Below the pieces are notes generated by a model. It ran no database searches. It worked only from the letters and a program-made list of their open reading frames with translations, and was not told the DNA's origin. From the NCBI RefSeq assembly GCF_900111905.1, contig NZ_FOKM01000006.1:248001-312000 (forward strand): 64,000 nt of DNA. The letters run 5' to 3'. The position numbers and the translations under genes were made by a program. The stretch's first letter is position 1; each line of letters opens with the position of its first letter. The stretch is from Rhizobium sp. NFR07 (GTDB lineage Bacteria > Pseudomonadota > Alphaproteobacteria > Rhizobiales > Rhizobiaceae). Of the stretch, positions 29,000-37,739 are shown piece after piece.

Positions 29000-30037
29000 A
29001 TGTTGACGAAGATCGTTCGTCTCTACGGCAAGCGGGACCTCAAGGTCGAAACGCAGGAGTGCGCCGACCCGGGCGCAGGCGAGGTTCGGCTGAAGATGGC
29101 CTGGGGCGGCATCTGCGGCTCCGACCTCCACTATTTCCAGGATGGTGGCTTCGGCCCGGTCAGGGTGCGCGAACCGATCATCAGTGGCCATGAGGCCTCC
29201 GGCTTCGTCGAAGCGGTCGGCCCCGGCGTCTCGCGGCTGAAACCGGGAATGCTCGTCGCCGTCAGCCCGTCGCAGCCCTGCGGCCATTGCCATTATTGCG
29301 AGATCGGCCAACCGATCCATTGCCTCGACATGAAATTCATGGGCTCCGCCATGCGCCTTCCCCACGAGCAGGGCATGTTCCGCGAATATCTCGTCGTTCC
29401 CGCGATCCAGTGCGTGCCGGTCGAAGGCGAGGTTTCCGCCGAGGAGGCCGCCTGCGCCGAACCCCTTGCCGTCTGCCTTCATGCGGTCACCCAGGCCGGT
29501 GACCTGTCGGGCCAAAACGTGCTTGTCACCGGTGCCGGCCCGATCGGTCTTTTGGTCGTCGCAGCCGCCCGCCACGCAGGCGCCGGAAGGGTTACCGTCA
29601 CGGATCTCGCCGATGCAGCACTCTCCCGCGCGCCGGCCATGGGTGCGGACGAGACAGTCAATGTCTCAAGGCCTGATGCGCTCGCGCCCTACCACAATAA
29701 CAAGGGTACTTTCGATACGGTGTTCGAATGCTCGGCCGCCGGCCCCGCGCTCGTCTCGGCCTTTCAGAGCGTCAAGCCGCGCGGCACGATCGTCCAGGTC
29801 GGCGTCACGGGCGAAATGACAATCCCGCTCAACATGCTGGTCGGCAAGGAAATCGTCTGGCGCGGTTCGCAGCGTTTTCACGAGGAGTTTGCGCACGCCG
29901 TCGAACTGATCGGCAGCCGCGCGATCGACGTCCGACCCATACTTTCCCATACATTCCCGATCGACGAGGCGCTTGCAGCCTTCCAGCAGGCAGGCGACCG
30001 CAGCGCCGCCTGCAAGGTGCAGATCGCGCTCGGCTAA
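29000..30037 (+). CDS. idnD: Zinc-dependent L-idonate 5-dehydrogenase-like polyol dehydrogenase
   Basis: A 345-residue medium-chain dehydrogenase. The catalytic-zinc region is GGICGSDLHYF and GHEASGFVEAVGPG. The structural-zinc cysteines are CGHCHYCEIGQPIHC. The NAD(P)-binding motif is VLVTGAGPIGLLVV followed by VTVTDLAD. The sequence is of the IdnD type, which oxidises L-idonate to 5-keto-D-gluconate. It follows the TRAP permease by 61 nt and precedes uxuA by 16 nt, suggesting that an aldonate imported by the TRAP system is oxidised here. Close relatives act on other aldonates or polyols, so substrate remains provisional. Confidence 0.82.
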   Translation: MLTKIVRLYGKRDLKVETQECADPGAGEVRLKMAWGGICGSDLHYFQDGGFGPVRVREPIISGHEASGFVEAVGPGVSRLKPGMLVAVSPSQPCGHCHYCEIGQPIHCLDMKFMGSAMRLPHEQGMFREYLVVPAIQCVPVEGEVSAEEAACAEPLAVCLHAVTQAGDLSGQNVLVTGAGPIGLLVVAAARHAGAGRVTVTDLADAALSRAPAMGADETVNVSRPDALAPYHNNKGTFDTVFECSAAGPALVSAFQSVKPRGTIVQVGVTGEMTIPLNMLVGKEIVWRGSQRFHEEFAHAVELIGSRAIDVRPILSHTFPIDEALAAFQQAGDRSAACKVQIALG

Positions 30038-30053
30038 TTCTTGAGGACGACAG

Positions 30054-31253
30054 ATGCGACATACATGGCGATGGTTCGGACCAGTGGACAAGGTGAGCGT
30101 CAGGGATGCAGCACAGGCGGGTGCCGAGGGCATCGTCAGTGCGCTGCACCATATCGCGACGGGCGCGGTCTGGCCGGTTGATGAGATCGACAAGCGCCAC
30201 CAGGAAATTCGCGCGGGCGGGCTATACTGGGACGTGGTCGAAAGCGTGCCTGTCTCGGAGGAGATCAAAACCCAGACCCGCAGTTGGCGCGAACACGTGT
30301 CGAACTGGCAGGAGAGCCTGCGTCGCCTCTCAGCCTCCGGCATCAAGACCGTCTGCTACAATTTCATGCCGGTCCTCGACTGGACCCGCACGGATCTTCG
30401 CTGGGAGACGAAGCACGGCGCCAAGGCGATGCGCTTCGATCTCGTCGACTTCATTGCCTTCGACATTCACATCCTGAAGCGGCCGGGCGCGGCGCACGAC
30501 TATCCGGAAAAGCTGCAGGACGAGGCTGCCCGGCGCTTTTCCACGATGGACGATTCACGCATCGCCGCGTTGGGCAGGAATATCGGTGCCGGCCTGCCGG
30601 GTTCGGCCGATGGCTATACGTTGGCGCAGCTTCTCGAAAAGCTCAGGACCTACCAGGGGATCAATCGCGACCGGCTGCAATCACATCTCGTCGATTTCCT
30701 CTCAGAGGTGACCTCGGTTGCCGAACAGGTCGGCATCAACATCTGCGCCCATCCCGACGATCCGCCATGGCCCCTTCTCGGCCTGCCGCGCATTCTTTCG
30801 ACGGAAAGTGACTACGCCCACATGCTCGGCCAGGTGGACAGCCGCGCCAATGGTGTAACACTCTGCTCGGGCTCGCTCGGCGCCCGCGCCGACAACGATC
30901 TCCCGGCGATTACCAGACGCTTCGCCGACCGCATTCACTTCGTCCACCTGCGCAACGTCACCCGCGACGAAGACAGCCTGCCATGCTCCTTCTTCGAGGA
31001 CGAGCACCTTGAAGGCGGCACCGACATGGTGGCGGTGATCGCAGCGCTTTTGACCGAAGAAAAGCGCCGCAAGGCCGAAGGTCGCGAAGATCACCAGATC
31101 CCGATGCGCCCCGACCACGGTCAGGAAATCCTCGACGACCTGACACGTGGCGCGCAACCCGGCTATCCTGCCATCGGGCGGCTGAAAGGTTTGGCGGAGT
31201 TGCGCGGCATCGAGCGGGCGCTCGGCCACAGCCAATATGGATTGGGCCGATGA
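30054..31253 (+). CDS. uxuA: D-mannonate dehydratase UxuA
   Basis: UxuA dehydrates D-mannonate to 2-keto-3-deoxy-D-gluconate. The 399-residue length agrees with E. coli UxuA. Recognisable segments are TWRWFGPVDKVSVRDAAQAG at the N-terminus, GIKTVCYNFMPVLDWTRTDL, the metal-site region INICAHPDDPPWPLLGLPRI, TLCSGSLGARADND, HFVHLRNV and MRPDHGQEILDD. GAGGACGAC precedes the ATG. The last codon overlaps the UxuB start (ATGA). It lies in the TRAP-hexonate operon. Confidence 0.95.
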   Translation: MRHTWRWFGPVDKVSVRDAAQAGAEGIVSALHHIATGAVWPVDEIDKRHQEIRAGGLYWDVVESVPVSEEIKTQTRSWREHVSNWQESLRRLSASGIKTVCYNFMPVLDWTRTDLRWETKHGAKAMRFDLVDFIAFDIHILKRPGAAHDYPEKLQDEAARRFSTMDDSRIAALGRNIGAGLPGSADGYTLAQLLEKLRTYQGINRDRLQSHLVDFLSEVTSVAEQVGINICAHPDDPPWPLLGLPRILSTESDYAHMLGQVDSRANGVTLCSGSLGARADNDLPAITRRFADRIHFVHLRNVTRDEDSLPCSFFEDEHLEGGTDMVAVIAALLTEEKRRKAEGREDHQIPMRPDHGQEILDDLTRGAQPGYPAIGRLKGLAELRGIERALGHSQYGLGR

Positions 31254-32656
31254 CACCCTATCTCTCGCCCCAGGCAACCCTCCCGCCATCCGTCGCCCGG
31301 CCCGGCTTCGATCGGAACGAGCTTCGCCCCGGCATCCTGCATTTCGGCCTCGGCGCCTTTCATCGGGCCCATCAGGGCATCTATACCCAGCGCGCTTTGC
31401 AGAGCGAATTCGGCCCCTGGGGCATCGTCGCCGTCAACCTGCGTTCGCCGGAGCCGGTCGATGCGCTGGCGGCGCAGGATGGGCTATATTCGATCACCGT
31501 ACGCGACAGCGATGGCGACACCAGCGAGGTGGTCGGCGCCACGGTGGACTGGCTTTGTGCGGCGACTGACAGGGAGCGCGTGCTCGCTTATCTCGCCAGC
31601 CCCTATATCCATGTCGTGACCCTGACGGTCTCCGAGAAAGCCTATGGTCTCCATCCATCGACCGGGGGGCTCGACGAGGCCCATCCGGCCGTAGCCCATG
31701 ATCTCGCAAACCCCGATGCACCCGTCGGCGCCATCGGTTATCTCGTCGCAGGCCTTGCCTCCCGTCGGGATAAGAGCATGCGGCCTTTCACCATTCTCTG
31801 CTGCGACAACCTTCCCTCCAACGGTAGGGTCGTCCGGCAGCTGGTGTTGGAGATGGCCGAGCGGCGCGATCCCGAGTTGGCGAACTGGATTCGTGAGGAG
31901 GTGACCTTCCCCTCCTCCATGGTTGACCGCATCGTGCCCGCCGCCACTGAAGACACGCGTGCCCGTGCCAAGACACTGCTGGGCGTCGAGGACGCGCTTG
32001 CCCTCGATACCGAGCCCTTCATGCAATGGGTGATCGAGGACGACTTCGTCTCCGGCCGCCCGGCATGGGAGGCAGGCGGTGCGCTGTTCGTCGAGAATGT
32101 CGAACCCTATGAGAAGCTGAAGCTCAGGCTGCTCAACGGATCGCATACGATGATCGCCCATCTCGGGCTGCTCAAGGGGCTGGAATGCGTACGCGACGTG
32201 ATGGCGGTGCCGGAATTCGTGGCGATGACGCGCGAGCACATGACAGCGGCGGCCGCGACGCTCGACCCGGTTCCAGGCATTGATCTGGATCACTACGCAA
32301 ATCAGCTGATCGCCCGCTTCAGCAATCGCGCGATTGCCCATCGCAATATCCAGATCTCGATGGACTGCAGCCAGAAGCTGCCACAACGGATCTTTTCGCC
32401 GGCCATGGATGCGCTGGCGGCTGGATCGGATGGCGCGAGCTTTGCCCGCGTCGTCGGCCTCTGGATCGCCGCATTGCTCCACTTCGGAGATTGCAACGAT
32501 CCCCGCCGCGACGAGCTGCTGAGGGCGGCAGGGGCCGCTGATCCGCAGGACTATACGGCAAGCTTCGTTGCGATCGACGGGCTTTTTCCGAAGCAGCTCG
32601 TCCAGGCGCGCCCGTGGCGCGACCGCGTCCATGCGGAGGTCTTGAAATGGCTTTGA
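31250..32656 (+). CDS. uxuB: Mannitol dehydrogenase-family D-mannonate oxidoreductase (UxuB-like)
   Basis: A 468-residue NAD-dependent long-chain polyol dehydrogenase. The N-terminal domain has LHFGLGAFHRAHQGIYTQRA; the central domain has FPSSMVDRIVPA and VIEDDF; the C-terminal domain has the catalytic KLRLLNGSHTMIAHLG (Lys, Asn and His of the family). UxuB interconverts D-fructuronate and D-mannonate, supplying UxuA next door; start and stop overlap as ATGA. Tagaturonate reductase and mannitol dehydrogenase belong to the same broad family. No separate UxaB is visible, so it could also act on tagaturonate, which is inference. Confidence 0.88.
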   Translation: MTPYLSPQATLPPSVARPGFDRNELRPGILHFGLGAFHRAHQGIYTQRALQSEFGPWGIVAVNLRSPEPVDALAAQDGLYSITVRDSDGDTSEVVGATVDWLCAATDRERVLAYLASPYIHVVTLTVSEKAYGLHPSTGGLDEAHPAVAHDLANPDAPVGAIGYLVAGLASRRDKSMRPFTILCCDNLPSNGRVVRQLVLEMAERRDPELANWIREEVTFPSSMVDRIVPAATEDTRARAKTLLGVEDALALDTEPFMQWVIEDDFVSGRPAWEAGGALFVENVEPYEKLKLRLLNGSHTMIAHLGLLKGLECVRDVMAVPEFVAMTREHMTAAAATLDPVPGIDLDHYANQLIARFSNRAIAHRNIQISMDCSQKLPQRIFSPAMDALAAGSDGASFARVVGLWIAALLHFGDCNDPRRDELLRAAGAADPQDYTASFVAIDGLFPKQLVQARPWRDRVHAEVLKWL

Positions 32657-32693
32657 CGCCCACCCCATCTGAAATGTCCTGCAGGAGTCCATC

Positions 32694-33704
32694 ATGAAGG
32701 CGCTCGTCTGCATCGAGCCCGGTCGCCTGGCGCTGGAGGATCGCTCCGATCCCGTCCGCGGCGAAGGCGAGGTCAAGGTCCGCATCCGCCATGTCGGCAT
32801 TTGCGGCACGGATTTTCACATCTTCGGCGGCAAGCATCCGTTTCTCGAATATCCGCGCGTGATGGGCCACGAGCTTTCCGGCACGGTGGCGGAGGCGCAG
32901 GCGGGCAGCAGACTGAAGGCAGGCGAACCGGTCTATATAGTCCCCTATCTCTCCTGCGGCACCTGCCAGGCCTGCCGGCGCGGCCTCACCAATGCCTGCC
33001 GAAATATCGCGGTGCTCGGCGTCCATCGCGATGGCGGCATGGCAGAATATGTCTGCGTTCCCGAAGAGAATGTCATTCCGACCGGCAACATTCCGCTGGA
33101 AGACGCGGCGATGATCGAGTTTCTTGCCATCGGCGCGCATGGGGTGAAGCGCGGCAACATCACCGCGAATGACCGGGTGCTGGTCACCGGATCGGGTCCG
33201 ATCGGCATGTCGGCGATCATCTTCGCCAAAACGCGCGGCGCCCATGTGACGGTAATGGACACACGCGAGGACCGGCTTGCCTTTGCCGTCGACAAGCTTG
33301 GCGCTAACGAGACGATCTTTGCCGATGACGATGCCGAGAAGACCGCCGAGCGGCTGACCGGTGGCGAGTGGTACGACGTCGTCATCGACGCGACCGGCAA
33401 TGCCATTCCCATGCAGCGCGGTTTCAACTTCCTCGCCCATGGCGCGCGTTACGTGCTGTTGTCGGTCGTGCGGCAGGACATCACCTTCTCCGATCCGGAA
33501 TTCCACAAGCGGGAGGCTACGCTTATTGCCAGCCGCAATGCCCAGCCGGACGATTTCGCCGAAGTCGTGCGCCAGATCGAGGCCGGCCGCGTGCCGACCC
33601 GGGCGCTCAACACCCATCGGGCGCCGCTGACAGACGCCGTCGAACTCTTTTCTGCCTGGTCGAAGCCGGAAGCCGGCGTGATCAAGGCCATTCTGGAGGT
33701 ATAA
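32694..33704 (+). CDS. Zinc-dependent aldonate/polyol dehydrogenase (L-galactonate or L-gulonate 5-dehydrogenase type)
   Basis: A 336-residue medium-chain dehydrogenase with VGICGTDFHIFGGKHPF, MGHELSGTVAEA, structural-zinc cysteines in CGTCQACRRGLTNAC, and cofactor motif VLVTGSGPIGMSAI followed by VTVMDTRED, which favours NAD. The architecture and the MAEYVCVPEENVI stretch resemble LgoD/YjjN and RspB-like enzymes that oxidise L-galactonate to D-tagaturonate or L-gulonate to D-fructuronate. Either product would feed UxuB-UxuA or UxaA encoded alongside. It lies one nucleotide before uxaA, so the two are surely co-transcribed. The exact substrate is unresolved. Confidence 0.8.
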   Translation: MKALVCIEPGRLALEDRSDPVRGEGEVKVRIRHVGICGTDFHIFGGKHPFLEYPRVMGHELSGTVAEAQAGSRLKAGEPVYIVPYLSCGTCQACRRGLTNACRNIAVLGVHRDGGMAEYVCVPEENVIPTGNIPLEDAAMIEFLAIGAHGVKRGNITANDRVLVTGSGPIGMSAIIFAKTRGAHVTVMDTREDRLAFAVDKLGANETIFADDDAEKTAERLTGGEWYDVVIDATGNAIPMQRGFNFLAHGARYVLLSVVRQDITFSDPEFHKREATLIASRNAQPDDFAEVVRQIEAGRVPTRALNTHRAPLTDAVELFSAWSKPEAGVIKAILEV

Positions 33705-33705
33705 A

Positions 33706-35229
33706 ATGCCTGCGAAAACATTGAGACTGAACGAGCAGGACAATGTCGTCGTCACGATCGCCGACCTGCCCACCGGCTCTCCCGTCGAAGGCGACATCCT
33801 GACATCGGCGCGGGTTCCGCGCGGCCACAAGATCGCAAGCCGCGTTATCGTGAAAGGCGAGCCGATCCGCAAGTTCGGCCAAGTGATCGGCTTTGCCTCG
33901 ACCGACATAAAGCCCGGCGAATGGGTACACGAAAAGAACGTCACCATGGGCGAGGATTTCGAGCGGGATTATGCCTTCGCCGCCGAAGCCGGGCCGCCGG
34001 ATGCACTGCGCCAGGGCGAAGTGCCCGCCTTTTTCGAAGGCTTTCGCCGCGCTGACGGCCGCGCCGGCACGCGGAACTATATCGGTATCCTGTCCTCGGT
34101 GAACTGTTCGGCCACCGTCGTCGACTATGTCGCCGACGAGATCAACCGCTCCGGCATTCTCGACAATTACCCGGACATCGACGGCGTGGTGCCGCTGCCA
34201 CATGGCCAGGGTTGCGGCATGGCCGGCAAGGGCGAAGCCTTCGACGTTCTCTCGCGCACCCAATGGGGTTATGCCAGCCACCCGAATTTCGGCGCCGTCG
34301 TGCTGATCGGCCTCGGCTGCGAGGTGTTTCAGATCCCCCGAATGAAAGACACCTACAAGATCGCCGAGGGCGAGCATTTCCAGTCATTGACCATCCAGGA
34401 GATCGGCGGCACCCGCAAGGCGGTTGAAGCCGGCGTCGCGCGGATCAAGGACATGCTGCCCTTCGTCGCCCGCTCGAAGCGCGAACCACTACCCGCTTCG
34501 GAACTCACGCTCGCTCTGCAATGCGGCGGATCGGACGGCTATTCGGGTCTGACGGCGAACCCGGCGCTCGGCGTCGCCGCCGACATGCTGGTGCGTCAGG
34601 GCGGAACGAGCATCCTGTCCGAAACACCGGAAATCTACGGTGCAGAACATCTGCTGACCCGCCGCGCCGAAAGCGTCGAGGTGGGCCAGAAGATCGTCGA
34701 TCTCATCCACTGGTGGGAGGAATACACGACCCGCAATGGCGGCGAAATGAACAACAACCCTTCGCCCGGCAACAAGGCGGGCGGGCTGACGACGATCCTG
34801 GAAAAATCGCTCGGTGCCGTCGCCAAGGGCGGTAACTCGACGCTCCGCGGCGTCTATCGTTATGCCGAGCGGATCGACCGCAAGGGCTTCGTCTATATGG
34901 ATACGCCCGGCTACGACCCGGTCGCGGCCACCGGGCAGGTTGCAGGCGGCGCCAATATCCTCTGCTTCACCACCGGACGCGGCTCCGCCTATGGCTGCAA
35001 GCCGGTGCCGTCGATCAAACTTGCCACCAATAACCAGCTCTATGCCCAGATGCCGGAGGACATGGACATCAACTGCGGCGACATCATCGACGGCGTGACG
35101 TTGGAGGAGAAGGGCAAGGAGATCTTCGACACCATCCTTGCGGTCGCTTCGGGCAAGCCGTCGAAATCCGAGGAACTCGGATACGGGCGCAACGAGTTCG
35201 TGCCGTGGCAGATCGGGGCGGTGATGTGA
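33706..35229 (+). CDS. uxaA: Altronate dehydratase UxaA
   Basis: The 507-residue protein fits single-chain UxaA enzymes. An N-terminal SAF domain (about 1-95, with SARVPRGHKIASRVI) is joined to the C-terminal catalytic domain, with FRRADGRAGTRNYIGILSSVNCSATV, LPHGQGCGM, LQCGGSDGYSGLTANPALG and FTTGRGSAYGCKPVPSIKLA. UxaA converts D-altronate to 2-keto-3-deoxy-D-gluconate with an Fe2+ centre. It is the last gene of the operon; the next feature is a palindromic repeat. KDG kinase and aldolase are not in the window. Confidence 0.93.
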   Translation: MPAKTLRLNEQDNVVVTIADLPTGSPVEGDILTSARVPRGHKIASRVIVKGEPIRKFGQVIGFASTDIKPGEWVHEKNVTMGEDFERDYAFAAEAGPPDALRQGEVPAFFEGFRRADGRAGTRNYIGILSSVNCSATVVDYVADEINRSGILDNYPDIDGVVPLPHGQGCGMAGKGEAFDVLSRTQWGYASHPNFGAVVLIGLGCEVFQIPRMKDTYKIAEGEHFQSLTIQEIGGTRKAVEAGVARIKDMLPFVARSKREPLPASELTLALQCGGSDGYSGLTANPALGVAADMLVRQGGTSILSETPEIYGAEHLLTRRAESVEVGQKIVDLIHWWEEYTTRNGGEMNNNPSPGNKAGGLTTILEKSLGAVAKGGNSTLRGVYRYAERIDRKGFVYMDTPGYDPVAATGQVAGGANILCFTTGRGSAYGCKPVPSIKLATNNQLYAQMPEDMDINCGDIIDGVTLEEKGKEIFDTILAVASGKPSKSEELGYGRNEFVPWQIGAVM

Positions 35230-35284
35230 TGGTGGCGGACGAGTGTGAGCTTCACTTTTGTCTGGAGGAGCAATTCCACGCACC

Positions 35285-35393
35285 CTCATTCCTGTCCTTG
35301 TGACAGGAATCCAGCCAGCCCAAGTCCTTGGGCTGAGAAGACTCTTTCGCCCCGCCGCGCTAGCTGGATCCCTGTGACAAGCACAGGGATGAG
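35285..35393. repeat. RIME-like palindromic intergenic element
   Basis: An imperfect long inverted repeat. The left arm is 35285-35315 (starting CTCATTCCTGT, ending ATCCAGC) and the right arm 35363-35393 (starting GCTGGATC, ending GGGATGAG); each arm holds its own internal dyad. A central perfect hairpin, GCCCAAG-TC-CTTGGGC, lies at 35318-35333. Such mosaic palindromes are common between genes in Rhizobium and Agrobacterium. It occupies most of the 255-bp spacer between the convergent uxaA and fuconate dehydratase genes; I see no gene in that spacer. Confidence 0.65.
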
Positions 35394-35484
35394 AGAGGTT
35401 GGGGCCTATGCATCAGAAAAACAGCATACCGGGGCGTTTGGGGGCCCAGAACCAGCCGCTGATGGCGCGCGCTTCCCGTCGCTC

Positions 35485-36774
35485 TTAAGCAGCCTTCGGC
35501 CGTCCGAACTGATAGGCCTCGATCGATTGCGGCTTCATCTCGATGGAAAAGCCCGGGCGTGACGGCGGCATGTAGGCGGCGTTCCTGATCACGCAGGGGT
35601 CGAGGAAATGCTCGTGCAGATGGTCGACATATTCGATCACCCGCCCCTCCTTCGTGCCCGACACGGCAATATAGTCGATCATCGACAGGTGCTGGACGTA
35701 TTCGCACAGGCCAACCCCGCCCGCATGCGGCCAGACCGCCTTGCCGTATTTGGCGGCGATCAGCAGCACCGCGAGAACCTCGTTCAGCCCGCCCATGCGG
35801 CAGGCGTCGATCTGGACGATATCGATCGCTCCTTCGGCGATGAACTGCTTGAACATGATGCGGTTCTGGCACATTTCGCCGGTCGCGACCTTCACCGGCG
35901 CGATCGCCTCACGGATCTTCTTGTGGCCCGCCACATCGTCCGGGCTGGTCGGCTCCTCGATGAAGAATGGCTTGGCGAAGGACAGTGCCTTCACCCAGTC
36001 GATCGCCTGGTCGACATCCCAGACCTGGTTGGCATCGATCATCAGATAGCGATCCGGGCCGATAACTTCGCGGCAGATCGTCAGGCGGCGGATATCGTCC
36101 TCGAGATCCCGGCCGACCTTCATCTTCACATGGTGAAATCCCGAATCGACCGCCTCCTGTGCCAGACGTCGCAGCTTATCGTCCGGATAACCGAGCCAGC
36201 CGGCAGAGGTCGTGTAGCAGGCATAACCTTCCTGTTCGAGAATGGCGATGCGCTCAGCTTTGCCGGTTTCAGCCTTCCGGAGAATATCGACCGCCTCGTC
36301 GCGGGTCAGCGCATCGGTGAGGTAGCGGTAGTCGACGATGTCGGCAATTTCTTCGGGCGACATCGTCGCAACGAATTTCCACACCGGCATGCCCGCTTCC
36401 TTGGCGAGCGCATCCCAGAGCGCATTGACGACCGCACCCGTCGCCAGATGCATGGCGCCCTTGTCCGGGCCGATCCAGCGCAGCTGGCTGTCGCCGGTCA
36501 GGTGCCGCCAGAATTCGCCGGGCGCGACGCGCATTTCCGACAGATCCTTGCCGATGACGAGATGGCGCATCGCCTCGATCGCCATGCATACGATGTCGTT
36601 GCCGCGACCGATCGTGAAGGTCAGGCCATGCCCCTCGATCCCGTCGCGATCGGTTTCGAGAATGACATAGGCAGCCGAATAATCCGGATCCGGGTTCATA
36701 GCGTCCGATCCGTCCAGGCTAGCCGACGTGGGGAAGCGCAGGTCGAAGACGCGGAGATTGGTGATGCGGGTCAT
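35485..36774 (-). CDS. fucD: L-fuconate dehydratase (enolase superfamily)
   Basis: A 429-residue enolase-superfamily dehydratase that converts L-fuconate to 2-keto-3-deoxy-L-fuconate. It opens ITNLRVFDLRFPTSASLDGS, diagnostic of the fuconate dehydratase group. Catalytic features are KxK in HHVKMKVGRD, metal ligands in LMIDANQVWD, FFIEEPTSP and VATGEMCQNR, the dyad Asp in VQIDACRMGG and His in VWPHAGGVG. The ATG at 36772-36774 has GGAGG just upstream; the frame is open further but that region lies outside the conserved protein. It is the last gene of the fucose operon, 73 nt after the FAH hydrolase. Confidence 0.95.
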   Translation of the reverse strand: MTRITNLRVFDLRFPTSASLDGSDAMNPDPDYSAAYVILETDRDGIEGHGLTFTIGRGNDIVCMAIEAMRHLVIGKDLSEMRVAPGEFWRHLTGDSQLRWIGPDKGAMHLATGAVVNALWDALAKEAGMPVWKFVATMSPEEIADIVDYRYLTDALTRDEAVDILRKAETGKAERIAILEQEGYACYTTSAGWLGYPDDKLRRLAQEAVDSGFHHVKMKVGRDLEDDIRRLTICREVIGPDRYLMIDANQVWDVDQAIDWVKALSFAKPFFIEEPTSPDDVAGHKKIREAIAPVKVATGEMCQNRIMFKQFIAEGAIDIVQIDACRMGGLNEVLAVLLIAAKYGKAVWPHAGGVGLCEYVQHLSMIDYIAVSGTKEGRVIEYVDHLHEHFLDPCVIRNAAYMPPSRPGFSIEMKPQSIEAYQFGRPKAA

Positions 36775-36847
36775 GGCGGCCTCCTCTGCCGGCTTTTGTC
36801 GAGATATCGGCGCGCCCGCCTCCAAACCGGCGCGCCGATCGATTGCG

Positions 36848-37693
36848 TCAGATATCGGCCCGGAAGGTCTGCTTCTGGGTGCCGAGACCTTCGATGCCCA
36901 GTTCGACGACATCGCCATTCTTGAGATAACGCGGCGGCTTGAGCCCCATGCCGACGCCAGGCGGCGTGCCGGTGGAGATGACATCACCGGGATGCAGCGA
37001 CATGAACTGCGAAAGGTAGGAGACGAGGAAGGCGATGCCATAGACCATTGTCTTCGACGAACCGTCCTGCATCTTCTCGCCGTTCACCGTCAACCACATG
37101 CCGAGGTTCTGCGGGTCCGGCACCTCGTCCTTGGTGACGAGCCACGGCCCCATCGGACCGAACGTGTCGCAGGACTTGCCCTTGGTCCACTGGCCGGATC
37201 GCTCCGTCTGGAACGCGCGTTCGGACACGTCGTTGGTGACGCAATAACCGGCGACGTATTCGAGCGCCTCGGCTTCCGTCACGTATTTGGCGGTCTTGCC
37301 GATGACGACGGCGAGTTCGACCTCCCAGTCGGTCTTTTCCGAACCGCGCGGAATGGTGACATCGTCGTTCGGGCCGACGATGGCGGACGATGCCTTCATG
37401 AAGATGATCGGCTCCGGCGGCACGGTCGCGCCGGTTTCGGCGGCATGGTCGGAATAGTTGAGGCCGATGCAGATGAACTTGCCGGTGCCGGCGACGCAGG
37501 GACCGAGACGCGACGCGCCTTCGACCACCGGCAGGCTGTTTACATCGATAGCGCCGAGCGTGGCGAGCGCATCCGGGGCAAGGGCTGCGCCGGAGAGATC
37601 GGCGACATGGGCCGACAAATCACGGATTTTGCCGTCGGCATCAAGGATGCCGGGCTTTTCAGCGCCGGGCGCGCCATAACGCAGGAATTTCAT
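36848..37693 (-). CDS. Fumarylacetoacetate hydrolase-family enzyme, probable 2,4-diketo-3-deoxy-L-fuconate hydrolase
   Basis: The 281-residue FAH-superfamily protein has a short N-terminal domain (MKFLRYGAPGAEKPGI) and the catalytic core: FICIGLNYSDHAAE, PIIFMKASSAIVG, metal Glu/Asp in DWEVELAVVIGK, GYCVTNDVSER, LHPGDVISTGTPPGVGMG. The core ends with GDVVELGIEGLG. In the non-phosphorylative fucose pathway such an enzyme cleaves 2,4-diketo-3-deoxy-L-fuconate to pyruvate and L-lactate. Its place between the keto-deoxyfuconate dehydrogenase and FucD genes supports that role. The ATG at 37691-37693 is chosen because the family N-terminus begins there. Close relatives are often mislabelled ureidoglycolate lyase. 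Confidence 0.88.
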   Translation of the reverse strand: MKFLRYGAPGAEKPGILDADGKIRDLSAHVADLSGAALAPDALATLGAIDVNSLPVVEGASRLGPCVAGTGKFICIGLNYSDHAAETGATVPPEPIIFMKASSAIVGPNDDVTIPRGSEKTDWEVELAVVIGKTAKYVTEAEALEYVAGYCVTNDVSERAFQTERSGQWTKGKSCDTFGPMGPWLVTKDEVPDPQNLGMWLTVNGEKMQDGSSKTMVYGIAFLVSYLSQFMSLHPGDVISTGTPPGVGMGLKPPRYLKNGDVVELGIEGLGTQKQTFRADI

Positions 37694-37739
37694 CGGTATA
37701 GTCCTTTCATTTCGAATTCTGATCTTCTTCGGAACCGGC

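Noticed and set aside
36848..37693. FAH-family gene called ureidoglycolate lyase
   Set aside because: Family similarity alone would allow it, but the operon carries all other steps of fucose breakdown and no purine genes.
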